From assembly GCF_016862115.1 (NCBI RefSeq), contig NZ_BOMI01000131.1:1-35101 (forward strand): a DNA stretch of 35,101 nucleotides, in the 5' to 3' direction. This DNA is from Paractinoplanes deccanensis. GTDB taxonomy: Bacteria; Actinomycetota; Actinomycetes; Mycobacteriales; Micromonosporaceae. Positions 6,551 to 13,400 of this stretch are shown here, in pieces. Each line of letters begins with the position of its first letter. Position 1 is the first letter of the stretch. The notes beneath the pieces are model-generated. The model was given only the letters and a program-made list of their open reading frames with translations, had not been told where the DNA came from and did not search any database. The position numbers were made by a program, and so were the translations under genes.

Positions 6551-6582
6551 CCTCGCTGATGGCCAGATGGCAATCAGCGAGG
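6551..6582. promoter_or_regulatory. Inverted repeat between DUF6232 gene and XRE regulator
   Basis: CCTCGCTGAT (6551-6560) and ATCAGCGAGG (6573-6582) are perfect 10-bp arms; GCC/GGC inside extends the pairing. It ends 51 bp before the XRE start. It could terminate the DUF6232 transcript (no U-tract rightward) or serve as an operator for the XRE gene. Confidence 0.5.
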
Positions 6583-6633
6583 TAGCATCCTGCACCGACC
6601 CATCCACGCCACCGCTTCAACGATGAAGGACTC

Positions 6634-7545
6634 ATGGCCGAGGGCGATTCGCCGACTATTGCACGCCTGCGCGTACGCATCGCGCTACGCGAGGCTCGCG
6701 AGGCGGCCGGTCTCACCCAATTGCAGGTGGCCGAGGAGATGGAGTGGTCGACCAGCAAGGTCATTCGCATCGAGAAGGGTGACGTCACCGTCTCGATCAA
6801 TGACCTTCGCGGCCTGCTCGGGCTGCTCGGCGTCCGCGACAAGACCAAGGTCAACTCGTTGCTCTCCGACGCGCGCATAGCGCGCACGCGGCAGAAGGCC
6901 GAGACGGTCTGGTGGCAGGAGGAGCGCTTCCGCGACCAGATGTCGGAGAGCTTCCGCAAGTTCGTGGAGTACGAGGCGGAAGCGTCGCAGCTGCGCTCGT
7001 TCAACATCTTCTACGTTCCCGGTCCGCTGCAGACCCCGGAGTACGGGCTGGCGTTGACCGGAACGTGGACGGAGGAGGCCGACTTCTCCCAGGACAAGGT
7101 GGACGCCCTCGTCGAGGCGCGCACCCATCGCCGCGAGGCGCTGCTGCGCCGCGGCGACTCGCTGGACTACATGGTCCTTTTCGATCAGTCGGTGCTGCTG
7201 CGCTCGTTCGGTGGCCAGGCCGCCTTCATCCAGCAGTTGCGCCAGCTGATCGAGCTGTCCGAGCGCGGGCTGTTCCGGATGCGCATGCTCCCGTTCAATC
7301 TGGAGATCGCGATCGCCAACAACGGCAGCTTTGAACTGGCAACCGTGGGCGTCGGGCGGTCAATCAATGAGATCATGTATCGCGAGAACGGCGTGAGCGA
7401 CGAGATCGTCGAGACCCGCCCTGATACCGCGCGACATCGCAAACGTTTTGATCAACTTTGGCGAGCCGCCGACAGCGAAGGCGACACAACTGCTTTCGTT
7501 CAGAAGCGCATAGACGAACTCGAGGCCAACCCTCCGAACCGTTAA
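6634..7545 (+). CDS. XRE-family regulator with DUF5753 (Scr1/antitoxin-like)
   Basis: 303 residues from ATG 6634, preceded by AAGGA. The N-terminal helix-turn-helix spans about 15-68 (REAREAAGLTQLQVAEEM, then SKVIRIEKGDVTVS). From about 100 to 285 lies the DUF5753 domain: WWQEERFRDQM, YVPGPLQTPEYG, EARTHRREALL and the end motif NNGSFELATVG...REN. In streptomycetes such proteins pair with small DUF397 proteins (Scr1/Scr2, BldB-associated type) and are annotated as toxin-antitoxin-like or developmental regulators. A DUF397 gene begins 43 bp downstream. A close paralogue lies on the other strand at 12452-13360, and its 30 bases before the ATG are almost the same as here. Confidence 0.92.
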   Translation: MAEGDSPTIARLRVRIALREAREAAGLTQLQVAEEMEWSTSKVIRIEKGDVTVSINDLRGLLGLLGVRDKTKVNSLLSDARIARTRQKAETVWWQEERFRDQMSESFRKFVEYEAEASQLRSFNIFYVPGPLQTPEYGLALTGTWTEEADFSQDKVDALVEARTHRREALLRRGDSLDYMVLFDQSVLLRSFGGQAAFIQQLRQLIELSERGLFRMRMLPFNLEIAIANNGSFELATVGVGRSINEIMYRENGVSDEIVETRPDTARHRKRFDQLWRAADSEGDTTAFVQKRIDELEANPPNR

Positions 7546-7588
7546 AAGTTGAACCTTTTCTTTGTTACTTGAAACCACAGGAGTAGAG

Positions 7589-7783
7589 ATGCGCGAGTTT
7601 GTGGCGCCGCAGTGGCGCCGGAGCAGCCGGTGTGCCGCGGGCAACTGTGTCGAGGTTGCCAAGGTCGACGGCCAGTACCTGATCAGAGACAGCAAGAACC
7701 CCGAGCTGCCCCCGCACTCGTTCACGCAGGACGAGTGGCTCGCGTTCGTCGACGGCGTGAAGGCCGGCGACTTCAGTTTTTGA
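7589..7783 (+). CDS. DUF397 domain protein
   Basis: 64 residues from ATG 7589, with AGGAG 5 nt upstream; a longer in-frame ATG at 7562 lacks a site. The whole protein is one DUF397 domain: WRRSSRCAAGNCVEVAKV, LIRDSKNPELPPHSFTQDEWLAFVDGVKAGDFSF. DUF397 proteins are small partners of XRE-DUF5753 regulators. The gene is in operon position behind one, 43 bp away, and a strong hairpin (7800-7829) ends the unit. Confidence 0.93.
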   Translation: MREFVAPQWRRSSRCAAGNCVEVAKVDGQYLIRDSKNPELPPHSFTQDEWLAFVDGVKAGDFSF

Positions 7784-7799
7784 TAGTTGCGCACCACCG

Positions 7800-7829
7800 C
7801 CGCCCTGCGTGGGGCCCTACGCAGGGCGG
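7800..7829 (+). terminator. Intrinsic terminator of the XRE-DUF397 unit
   Basis: CCGCCCTGCGT (7800-7810) and ACGCAGGGCGG (7819-7829) form a perfect 11-bp stem with loop GGGGCCCT, 17 bp after the DUF397 stop. It is followed by TCTATAGAG. Confidence 0.85.
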
Positions 7830-7841
7830 TCTATAGAGAGT

Positions 7842-7855
7842 GTCGGCTAGCCGAC
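7842..7855. promoter_or_regulatory. 14-bp perfect palindrome between the two DUF397 genes
   Basis: GTCGGCTAGCCGAC is fully self-complementary, with partly symmetric AGAG/TCT flanks. It lies 166 bp upstream of the second DUF397 start and 13 bp after the terminator, so it probably belongs to the second gene's control region. Confidence 0.4.
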
Positions 7856-7872
7856 TCTGCCCGTGCTCCGCA

Positions 7873-7890
7873 ATACGGCCCAATCCGTAT
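7873..7890. promoter_or_regulatory. Inverted repeat ATACGG-N6-CCGTAT
   Basis: Perfect 6-bp arms (7873-7878, 7885-7890) around CCCAAT, upstream of the second DUF397 gene. The size is typical of XRE or other HTH dimer sites; no direct evidence. Confidence 0.35.
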
Positions 7891-8020
7891 GGACCGGGAT
7901 AAATTCCCCGCACTTTGGCGACATAAGCTGCATTCCCGCCGAGCCCGCGGCATTCATTCCTGCCGGACCCCGAAACAGTCCCTTAACGTGGACTGCGGGA
8001 ACCGGCACGGAGGTGTGCAG

Positions 8021-8221
8021 ATGATCTACCGGACCGAAGAACTGCGATGGCACCGCTCGAGACATTGCTCCGGCGGGACCTGCGTCGAAGTGGCTCGGGC
8101 AGGCGACAACATCCTGGTTCGCGACTCGAAGGATCCTCGAGGAGCTGTCCTCTCGTTCACGCCCTCGGAGTGGAGGGCGTTCATCGAGGGTGTCAAGCGG
8201 GGCGAGCTCTCCTTCGAATGA
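8021..8221 (+). CDS. Second DUF397 domain protein, no adjacent XRE partner
   Basis: 66 residues from ATG 8021, with GGAGGTG upstream. The domain is complete: WHRSRHCSGGTCVEVARAGDNILVRDSKDPRG, then LSFTPSEWRAFIEGVKRGELSFE. It is separated from the first DUF397 gene by a terminator and 237 bp holding two palindromes, so it is probably transcribed on its own. No regulator gene adjoins it. The unpaired XRE-DUF5753 gene at 12452-13360 is the natural candidate partner, which is an inference. Confidence 0.9.
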   Translation: MIYRTEELRWHRSRHCSGGTCVEVARAGDNILVRDSKDPRGAVLSFTPSEWRAFIEGVKRGELSFE

Positions 8222-8278
8222 GGCGGGATCCGGCCGATCCGCTGGTTTGCCGCGGGCCGAGAGCGGCATACTGCGCGA

Positions 8279-8866
8279 GTGAGGGCCGACCCGCACGTAA
8301 CAGGCGCCGCCCGCTTCGCCGTCTTGCACGACGTGGCTGAGGCGCTGCTGGACGAGCTGGACAAGCGCTACATGGTCGACCGCCGGGAGACCAAGGAGCT
8401 GCTTGGGCCGGCTGACGCGCTGGTGCGGATGGAGCGGCTCATGCCGCGGACTCCCGCCGCCGCGCCTCTCGCCATCGCCTTCACCGATCACCCGGGCCTC
8501 ACCGTTCGCCTGGGCAGATGGTGGACCGAGGTGCTGCCCGCCTGCGGGTGCGACGTCTGCGACGAAGATCCTCACCAACTCGCCGACGTCCTCCGGACGC
8601 AGGCCTACGCGCTCGTCGAGGGCGGTCTGTGGGAGAGGGTGCGCCGCGGCGTGGGCGGCTCCTGGTATGAGACCCGGCTGATCGGTGTCGGCGTCAACGG
8701 CCGCCGCGAGGGGCCGCTGACCAGGCAGGACGCCCGGGAGGCCCGGCGCAGCGGCTTCGCGGCGCCGGTGCTGTGGGCGCCGTGGCCGCGCCGGCCGCTG
8801 CCGGAGGGCGATGCGGGCGAAGCCCGCGAGCCGGGAAGCCCCGCGGGACAACCCGGAAGGCGGTGA
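8279..8866 (+). CDS. DUF6226-like hypothetical protein
   Basis: 195 residues from GTG 8279; CATACT (8267-8272) ends 6 nt before it, fitting a leaderless start. The central segment HPGLTVRLGRWWTEVLPACGCDVCDEDPHQLADVL matches my memory of the DUF6226 pattern, with a CGCDVCDE cysteine motif that may bind metal. The C-terminal 40 residues are Pro/Arg/Gly-rich and probably disordered. No catalytic motif is recognisable. It ends 68 bp from the convergent flavoprotein gene. Confidence 0.7.
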   Translation: MRADPHVTGAARFAVLHDVAEALLDELDKRYMVDRRETKELLGPADALVRMERLMPRTPAAAPLAIAFTDHPGLTVRLGRWWTEVLPACGCDVCDEDPHQLADVLRTQAYALVEGGLWERVRRGVGGSWYETRLIGVGVNGRREGPLTRQDAREARRSGFAAPVLWAPWPRRPLPEGDAGEAREPGSPAGQPGRR

Positions 8867-8934
8867 GGAGCCCGGCCCCCACCGAGCCGGCGTGAGGATC
8901 GCCCAGCCTTGCGAAAAGGCGTACTGAAGGGTCT

Positions 8935-10050
8935 TTATGCCCTGAAAAGCCGGAGAAGCGCGCGGATTGCCGGGCGCTGGACGACGCGTGCCATGGACAG
9001 GTCGCCGCGGCAGAAGGTCTCGAAGGCGCGCCAGCCCAGCGGCGTCGCCATCAGGAAGTGGACCAGGGCGGGGTGGCGGGAGAAGGCGCCCAGCAGGCGT
9101 CGGCCCGCGGCCATCTCGGTGGCGAGATCGTCGGCGACGCGACGCTCGTAGGCGGCGAGATCGTCGCTCGCGGCGGCCTCGCCGGCCCATGATCCGGAGC
9201 GGAGCGCGTAGCTGATGCCCTCGCGCGTCCAGGGTTCGAGCAGGCCCGCCGCGTCGCCGGCGACCAGGACGCGGCCGCGGCGCAACGGGGAGTCGGGACG
9301 GCGGCAGCGGGTGAGGTGGCCGGAGTCGCGCACGACCTCGCGGCCGTCGAGGCCCAGCTGCCGGAGGAACGCGCCCAGGTAGCGCTTGGTCTCGGCGCCG
9401 TTGCCCTTCGCCATGATCACGCCGACGGTCAGCTCGTCGTCCTTGGGGAAGACCCAGCCGTACGAGCCGGGGAAGGGTCCCCAGTCGAGCAGCACCCGGC
9501 CACGCCACGCGGCCCGGTCGGCCTCGGTGGCGGCCAGCTCGACCTCAAGGCCGAGATCTTGCTGGTCGAGGGTGACCCCGACGTAGCGCGAGGTGATGCC
9601 CGCGGAGCCGTCGGCGCCGATCACGGCCCTCGCGGTGATCCGCTCGCCGTCGGCCAGGGTGACGGTGGCCGACGTGTCGTCCTGGTCGATCGCGCGGACC
9701 TGCGAGTTTTGCCGGACGACGGCGCCCGCTGCCGCCGCCGCCTTGGACCAGGCGAGGTCGAAGTCGTCGCGGCGGACCATGGTGAGCACCGGGCGGCCGG
9801 TCGAGTGGCGGGTGAAGGGGCGGCGGCCGTCGCGGGTGAAGGTGATCGATCCGATGGTGTCGCGGCCGGGGACGTCGATGTGCTCGCGGGCGATGCCGAG
9901 GGACGTGCCGATCAGGCCGCCGCCGCAGGTCTTGTAGCGGGGATGCTCGGCTCGTTCGAGGACGATCGTGTGGGCGCCCGCCGTCGCCGCCGCGCGGGCC
10001 GCCGACGATCCCGCCGGGCCCCCGCCGACAACCACAACATCCGCGATCAC
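8935..10050 (-). CDS. Geranylgeranyl-reductase-family FAD-dependent oxidoreductase
   Basis: 371 residues from GTG 10050. TAGAAT (10057-10062, minus strand) ends 6 nt upstream, consistent with leaderless initiation. The FAD-binding Rossmann motif VVVGGGPAGSSAA (5-17) opens the protein; KTCGGGL (40-46) and the second FAD motif GRVLVAGDAAGLLEPWTREGISYAL (259-283) complete the GGR-family signature. GGR relatives reduce isoprenoid double bonds (lipids, quinone or chlorophyll side chains). In this setting a menaquinone or other polyprenyl substrate is plausible but not shown. It is divergent from an acetyltransferase-TetR-MFS operon 39 bp away, and a palindrome lies between the starts. Confidence 0.9.
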   Translation of the reverse strand: MIADVVVVGGGPAGSSAARAAATAGAHTIVLERAEHPRYKTCGGGLIGTSLGIAREHIDVPGRDTIGSITFTRDGRRPFTRHSTGRPVLTMVRRDDFDLAWSKAAAAAGAVVRQNSQVRAIDQDDTSATVTLADGERITARAVIGADGSAGITSRYVGVTLDQQDLGLEVELAATEADRAAWRGRVLLDWGPFPGSYGWVFPKDDELTVGVIMAKGNGAETKRYLGAFLRQLGLDGREVVRDSGHLTRCRRPDSPLRRGRVLVAGDAAGLLEPWTREGISYALRSGSWAGEAAASDDLAAYERRVADDLATEMAAGRRLLGAFSRHPALVHFLMATPLGWRAFETFCRGDLSMARVVQRPAIRALLRLFRA

Positions 10051-10056
10051 CGCGGC

Positions 10057-10062
10057 ATTCTA
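10057..10062 (-). promoter_or_regulatory. -10 box of the flavoprotein gene
   Basis: TAGAAT on the minus strand, 6 nt before the GTG start at 10050, suits a leaderless transcript. The palindrome at 10076-10087 lies just upstream of this box, where a bound regulator would block polymerase. Confidence 0.5.
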
Positions 10063-10075
10063 TCCAGCAATTTAT

Positions 10076-10087
10076 GTACGATCGTAC
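10076..10087. promoter_or_regulatory. Perfect palindrome GTACGATCGTAC, candidate TetR operator
   Basis: A 12-bp perfect palindrome in the 39-bp gap between the divergent flavoprotein and acetyltransferase genes. Its internal TACGAT (10077-10082) ends 7 nt before the ATG at 10090 and can be the -10 box of that leaderless operon. A TetR-family gene is second in the operon, so autoregulation through this site is likely. Confidence 0.65.
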
Positions 10088-10089
10088 GC

Positions 10090-10650
10090 ATGGCTTCCAT
10101 GCGCGACCGGATGCTGGCCGGCGAGCTGTACCAGGCCGACGATCCCGACCTTGCCCGCGAGATGCTCCACGCGGCCACCCTGACCCACCGCCTCAACCAG
10201 GCCGACCCGGCGGACGGCACCCTGCGCCGCAAGCTGCTCACCGAGCTGCTCGGCGCGTTCGGCGAGGACAGCGAGATCCGCCCGCCGTTCCGCTGCGACT
10301 ACGGCTACCAGACCTTCGTCGGCGCACGCACCTTCGCCAACTTCGGGCTGATCTGCCTCGACGTCGCCCGGATCACCATCGGCGACGACGTGCAGATGGG
10401 GCCGAACGTGCAGCTGCTGACCGCCTGGCATCCCGTGGCCGCGGGCCCGCGGCGCGACAAGTGGGAGGCCGCCACCCCGATCGTGATCGGCGACAACGTG
10501 TGGCTCGGCGGCGGCGTGATCGTGCTCCCCGGCGTCACCATCGGTGAGAACACGGTGGTCGGCTCCGGCGCGGTCGTCACCAAGGACCTGCCACCGAATG
10601 TCGTCGCGGTGGGCAATCCGGCCCGCGTGATCCGGCAGGTGGAGCCGTGA
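10090..10650 (+). CDS. Maltose/galactoside O-acetyltransferase-like (left-handed beta-helix)
   Basis: 186 residues from ATG 10090. The N-terminus SMRDRMLAGELYQADDPDLA is the Mac domain of sugar O-acetyltransferases. Hexapeptide repeats follow (ITIGDDVQMGPNV, PIVIGDNVWLGGGVIVLPGVTIGENTVVGSGAVVTKDLP). The catalytic His lies in LLTAWHPV (H114; most relatives read LTATHP). It would acetylate a sugar hydroxyl from acetyl-CoA; the acceptor is unknown. The stop overlaps the GTG of the TetR gene (GTGA), so the genes are translationally coupled. Confidence 0.92.
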   Translation: MASMRDRMLAGELYQADDPDLAREMLHAATLTHRLNQADPADGTLRRKLLTELLGAFGEDSEIRPPFRCDYGYQTFVGARTFANFGLICLDVARITIGDDVQMGPNVQLLTAWHPVAAGPRRDKWEAATPIVIGDNVWLGGGVIVLPGVTIGENTVVGSGAVVTKDLPPNVVAVGNPARVIRQVEP

Positions 10651-11216
10651 CCACGGTGCCCGCCGCGCGCTCGCCGCGCCGCTACGACCCCGAGCGCAAG
10701 AGCCGCATCATCGACGCGGCGATCGAGGTGGTCGCCGACCACGGCGTCGCCGGCACCACGTCACGCCGCATCGCGGCCGCCGCCGACGTGCCGCTCGGCT
10801 CCATCACGTACCACTTCGACAGCATCGACGACCTGCTCGCCCAGGCCTTCCGGCGGCTGTCCGAGCAGATGTCGCCGCGCTACGAGGCGCACTTCGCCGA
10901 CGTGCGCGACCTCGACGGGTTCGCCGACGCGGTGGCCGCGCTGATCAACGGGGACGCCGGGGGCACCGCGCGGGACTGGGTGGTCTCGTACGAGCTCTAC
11001 CTCGCCGCGCTGCGCGACCCGGCCCTGCGCAGCGTGACCGAGGCGTGGATGCGCCGCTCACGCACGGTGCTCGAACGCTTCGTCGATCCGGTGACGGCGC
11101 GCGGCATCGACGCGCTCATCGAGGGCCTCGTCATGCACCGCACCCTCTCCACCGCGCCGTTCGAGCCGGCGGAGACCCGCACGATCGTCCGCCGCCTCCT
11201 GGGGGTCTCTGAGTGA
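10647..11216 (+). CDS. TetR-family transcriptional regulator
   Basis: 189 residues from GTG 10647, overlapping the preceding stop by 4 bp. The helix-turn-helix occupies about residues 17-65: IIDAAIEVVADHGVAGTTSRRIAAAADVPLGSITYHFDS, the classic TetR pattern with the YHF recognition-helix end. The C-terminal ligand domain is helical and unassigned. It is sandwiched between an acetyltransferase and an MFS gene with 4-bp overlaps on both sides. It probably represses its own operon, and perhaps the divergent flavoprotein, at 10076-10087. Confidence 0.95.
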   Translation: MTTVPAARSPRRYDPERKSRIIDAAIEVVADHGVAGTTSRRIAAAADVPLGSITYHFDSIDDLLAQAFRRLSEQMSPRYEAHFADVRDLDGFADAVAALINGDAGGTARDWVVSYELYLAALRDPALRSVTEAWMRRSRTVLERFVDPVTARGIDALIEGLVMHRTLSTAPFEPAETRTIVRRLLGVSE

Positions 11217-12448
11217 CCGCGACAGCGCAGACCGCGCCCGAGGTGCGGGCGGCCACCCGTGCCGTCTACCTCGCCTTCATCTTCGCCGGCGTCGCAGCAG
11301 CCAGCTGGGCCGCCCGGATCCCGCAGGTGCGCGACGCCCTCGGCCTCAGCCCGTCGCGGCTCGGCCTGGTGCTGCTCTCGCTGGCCGCCGGTTCGATCGT
11401 GTCGCTGCTGCTCGCCGGCCAGATCGTGTCCCACTTCGGCTCCCGGCGGACGGTCGGCGCGATGGGGCTCGTGCTCGGCGTCGCCATGGTCGGCGTGGCG
11501 ATCGGCTACCAGTTCGGCGTGCTGCCCGTCGTCCTGTCCCTGTTCGTCTTCGGCTTCGCCAACGGCGCCTGGGATGTCGGCATGAACGTCCAGGGCGCGA
11601 TCGTCGAACGGCGCCTCGGCAAGGCGATCATGCCGCGCTTCCACGCCGGCTTCAGCGTCGGCACGGTCGCGGGCGCCCTCGTCGGCGCGGCGGCGGTCGC
11701 GCTGGACATCTCGGTCACGGCCCATCTGGCGGTCACGGCGGTCGTCATCGCGGTGGTGGTGGTTCTCTCGGTACGGGCCTTCGGGCCGGACGACCACGGC
11801 GTGCCCGACGACGACGTGGTGCCCTCGGACCCGGCGCTGCTCACCAAGCAGAGCCGCCTGTCGCGGGCGCTGACCACGTGGCGCGAGCCGCGAACCATCC
11901 TGGTCGGCGTCTTCGTGCTGGCCTTCGCCTTCACCGAGGGCGCCGGCATCGACTGGATCAGCGTCTCGATGATCGACAGCCACGGCGCCTCGGCGGCCGT
12001 CGGCACGCTCGCCTTCGCGGTCTTCCTGGCCGCGATGACGGCCGGCCGCTGGTTCGGCCCGCCGCTGCTCGACCGCTACGGCCGGGTGCCGGTGGTGCGC
12101 GTCCTGGCGGCGGTCTCCCTGGTCGGGCTGGCGTTCTACATCCTCGGGCCGAACACGCCGGTCGCCTTCGTCGGCGCCCTGCTGTGGGGCCTCGGCGCGT
12201 CCCTGGGCTTCCCGGTCGGCATGAGCGCGGCGGCGGACGACCCGGCCCACGCGGCGGCGCGGGTGAGCGTGGTGGCGTCGATCGGCTACTGCGCCTTCCT
12301 GGGCGGGCCGCCGCTGATCGGCTTCCTGGGCGACCACGTGACGGTGAAGAACGCCCTGGTCGCGGTGGCGGTGCTCCTGGTCGTGTCGATCTCACTGGGG
12401 GGCGCGGTCAAGCCCTTGCCGGGTTCCGCGGACGCGAAGGAACGGTGA
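11213..12448 (+). CDS. MFS transporter (YbjJ-like)
   Basis: 411 residues from GTG 11213, overlapping the TetR stop by 4 bp. About 12 hydrophobic helices are visible. The start FAGVAAASWAARIPQVRDALGLSPSRLGLVLLSLAAGSIVS resembles the YbjJ/FucP-type MFS subgroup, and HFGSRR matches the loop 2-3 motif. A hydrophilic central loop (about 190-225) separates the two halves. With TetR and acetyltransferase in one operon, export of a small or acetylated molecule is plausible. It converges with an XRE gene leaving only 3 bp between stop codons. Confidence 0.92.
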   Translation: MTATAQTAPEVRAATRAVYLAFIFAGVAAASWAARIPQVRDALGLSPSRLGLVLLSLAAGSIVSLLLAGQIVSHFGSRRTVGAMGLVLGVAMVGVAIGYQFGVLPVVLSLFVFGFANGAWDVGMNVQGAIVERRLGKAIMPRFHAGFSVGTVAGALVGAAAVALDISVTAHLAVTAVVIAVVVVLSVRAFGPDDHGVPDDDVVPSDPALLTKQSRLSRALTTWREPRTILVGVFVLAFAFTEGAGIDWISVSMIDSHGASAAVGTLAFAVFLAAMTAGRWFGPPLLDRYGRVPVVRVLAAVSLVGLAFYILGPNTPVAFVGALLWGLGASLGFPVGMSAAADDPAHAAARVSVVASIGYCAFLGGPPLIGFLGDHVTVKNALVAVAVLLVVSISLGGAVKPLPGSADAKER

Positions 12449-12451
12449 GCC

Positions 12452-13360
12452 TCACGCGACGCGCGCCTCGAGAGCCGCGATGCGCTGCTTGATGAACTTG
12501 ATCGTGTCGCTTTCGGTCGAAGCCGCTTGCCAAAGCTGCTCGAAACGCGCGCGGTGCCGCCGGGTGGTGCGACGGTCCTCGATCATTTCGTCGCCAGTGC
12601 CGTTCTCGCGGTACAACACCTCGCCGGCCTCACGGTCGGCACCAACCAGCATGAGGTCGAAGCTGCCGTTGTTGGCAATGGCGACGTTGAGGTCATAGGG
12701 AAGCATGCGGATCTTGAGGATGCCGCGCGCGGAGAGGTCAAGAAGCAGCCGCAACTGCCCGGCGAAGATGCCTGGACCGCCGATGGGCCTGTGCAGCACC
12801 GACTCGTCGAGAACGAGGTAGACGCGAACCGATCCGGCACGAGCGATCAGGGCTTCGTGTCGAAGCCGGCGGGCCTCGATCAGGGTATCGATCTTCTCCT
12901 GCGTGAAGCCGGGTTCCTCGTCCAGCCACATGCCAGTCAACGCTGCGCCGTATTCCGGTGTCTGCAGCACGCCTGGCAAGTAGTAGATCGCGAAGGAGCG
13001 GATCTCCGAGGCCTCGCACTCGTACTCGATGTAGACACGCAGGGAGTCCGACATCTGGTCGCGGAACCGGGGCTCCTGCCACCAGCTCGGTTGCGGGCGG
13101 TTTCGTGTGCGCGCGATCCGCGCGTCTGCGAGAAGAGCGTTGACCGTCTCTTTGTCGCGCACGCCGAACAGACCGAGGAGACCACGCAGATCATTGATGG
13201 AGATCGACACGTCGCCGTTCTCGATGCGGATCACCTTGCTGAGGGACCATTCCATCTCCTCGGCGACCTGGCTCTGGAGCAGCTCGGCGGCCTCCCGCGC
13301 CTCGCGGATCGCGAGGCGCACGCGCCGGCGCGCGACGGTGGGGGAATCGCCCTCGGCCAT
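12452..13360 (-). CDS. XRE-DUF5753 regulator, paralogue of the 6634-7545 gene, no DUF397 neighbour
   Basis: 302 residues from ATG 13360. It aligns along its full length with the regulator at 6634-7545: same MAEGDSPT start, HTH ending SKVIRIENGDVSIS, WWQEPRFRDQM, YLPGVLQTPEYG and the NNGSFDLMLVG...YRENG end. The first HTH helix differs (AELLQSQVAEEM against AGLTQLQVAEEM), so operator choice may differ. It is last in a leftward run ku-Nudix-MFS-XRE, 40 bp behind the MFS stop. The leader (CGCCACCG, then GGATGAAGGACTC) nearly equals that of the paralogue. It lacks an adjacent DUF397 gene. Confidence 0.92.
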   Translation of the reverse strand: MAEGDSPTVARRRVRLAIREAREAAELLQSQVAEEMEWSLSKVIRIENGDVSISINDLRGLLGLFGVRDKETVNALLADARIARTRNRPQPSWWQEPRFRDQMSDSLRVYIEYECEASEIRSFAIYYLPGVLQTPEYGAALTGMWLDEEPGFTQEKIDTLIEARRLRHEALIARAGSVRVYLVLDESVLHRPIGGPGIFAGQLRLLLDLSARGILKIRMLPYDLNVAIANNGSFDLMLVGADREAGEVLYRENGTGDEMIEDRRTTRRHRARFEQLWQAASTESDTIKFIKQRIAALEARVA

Positions 13361-13400
13361 GAGTCCTTCATCCGTGAAGTCGGTGGCGCGGAGTCAGAGG

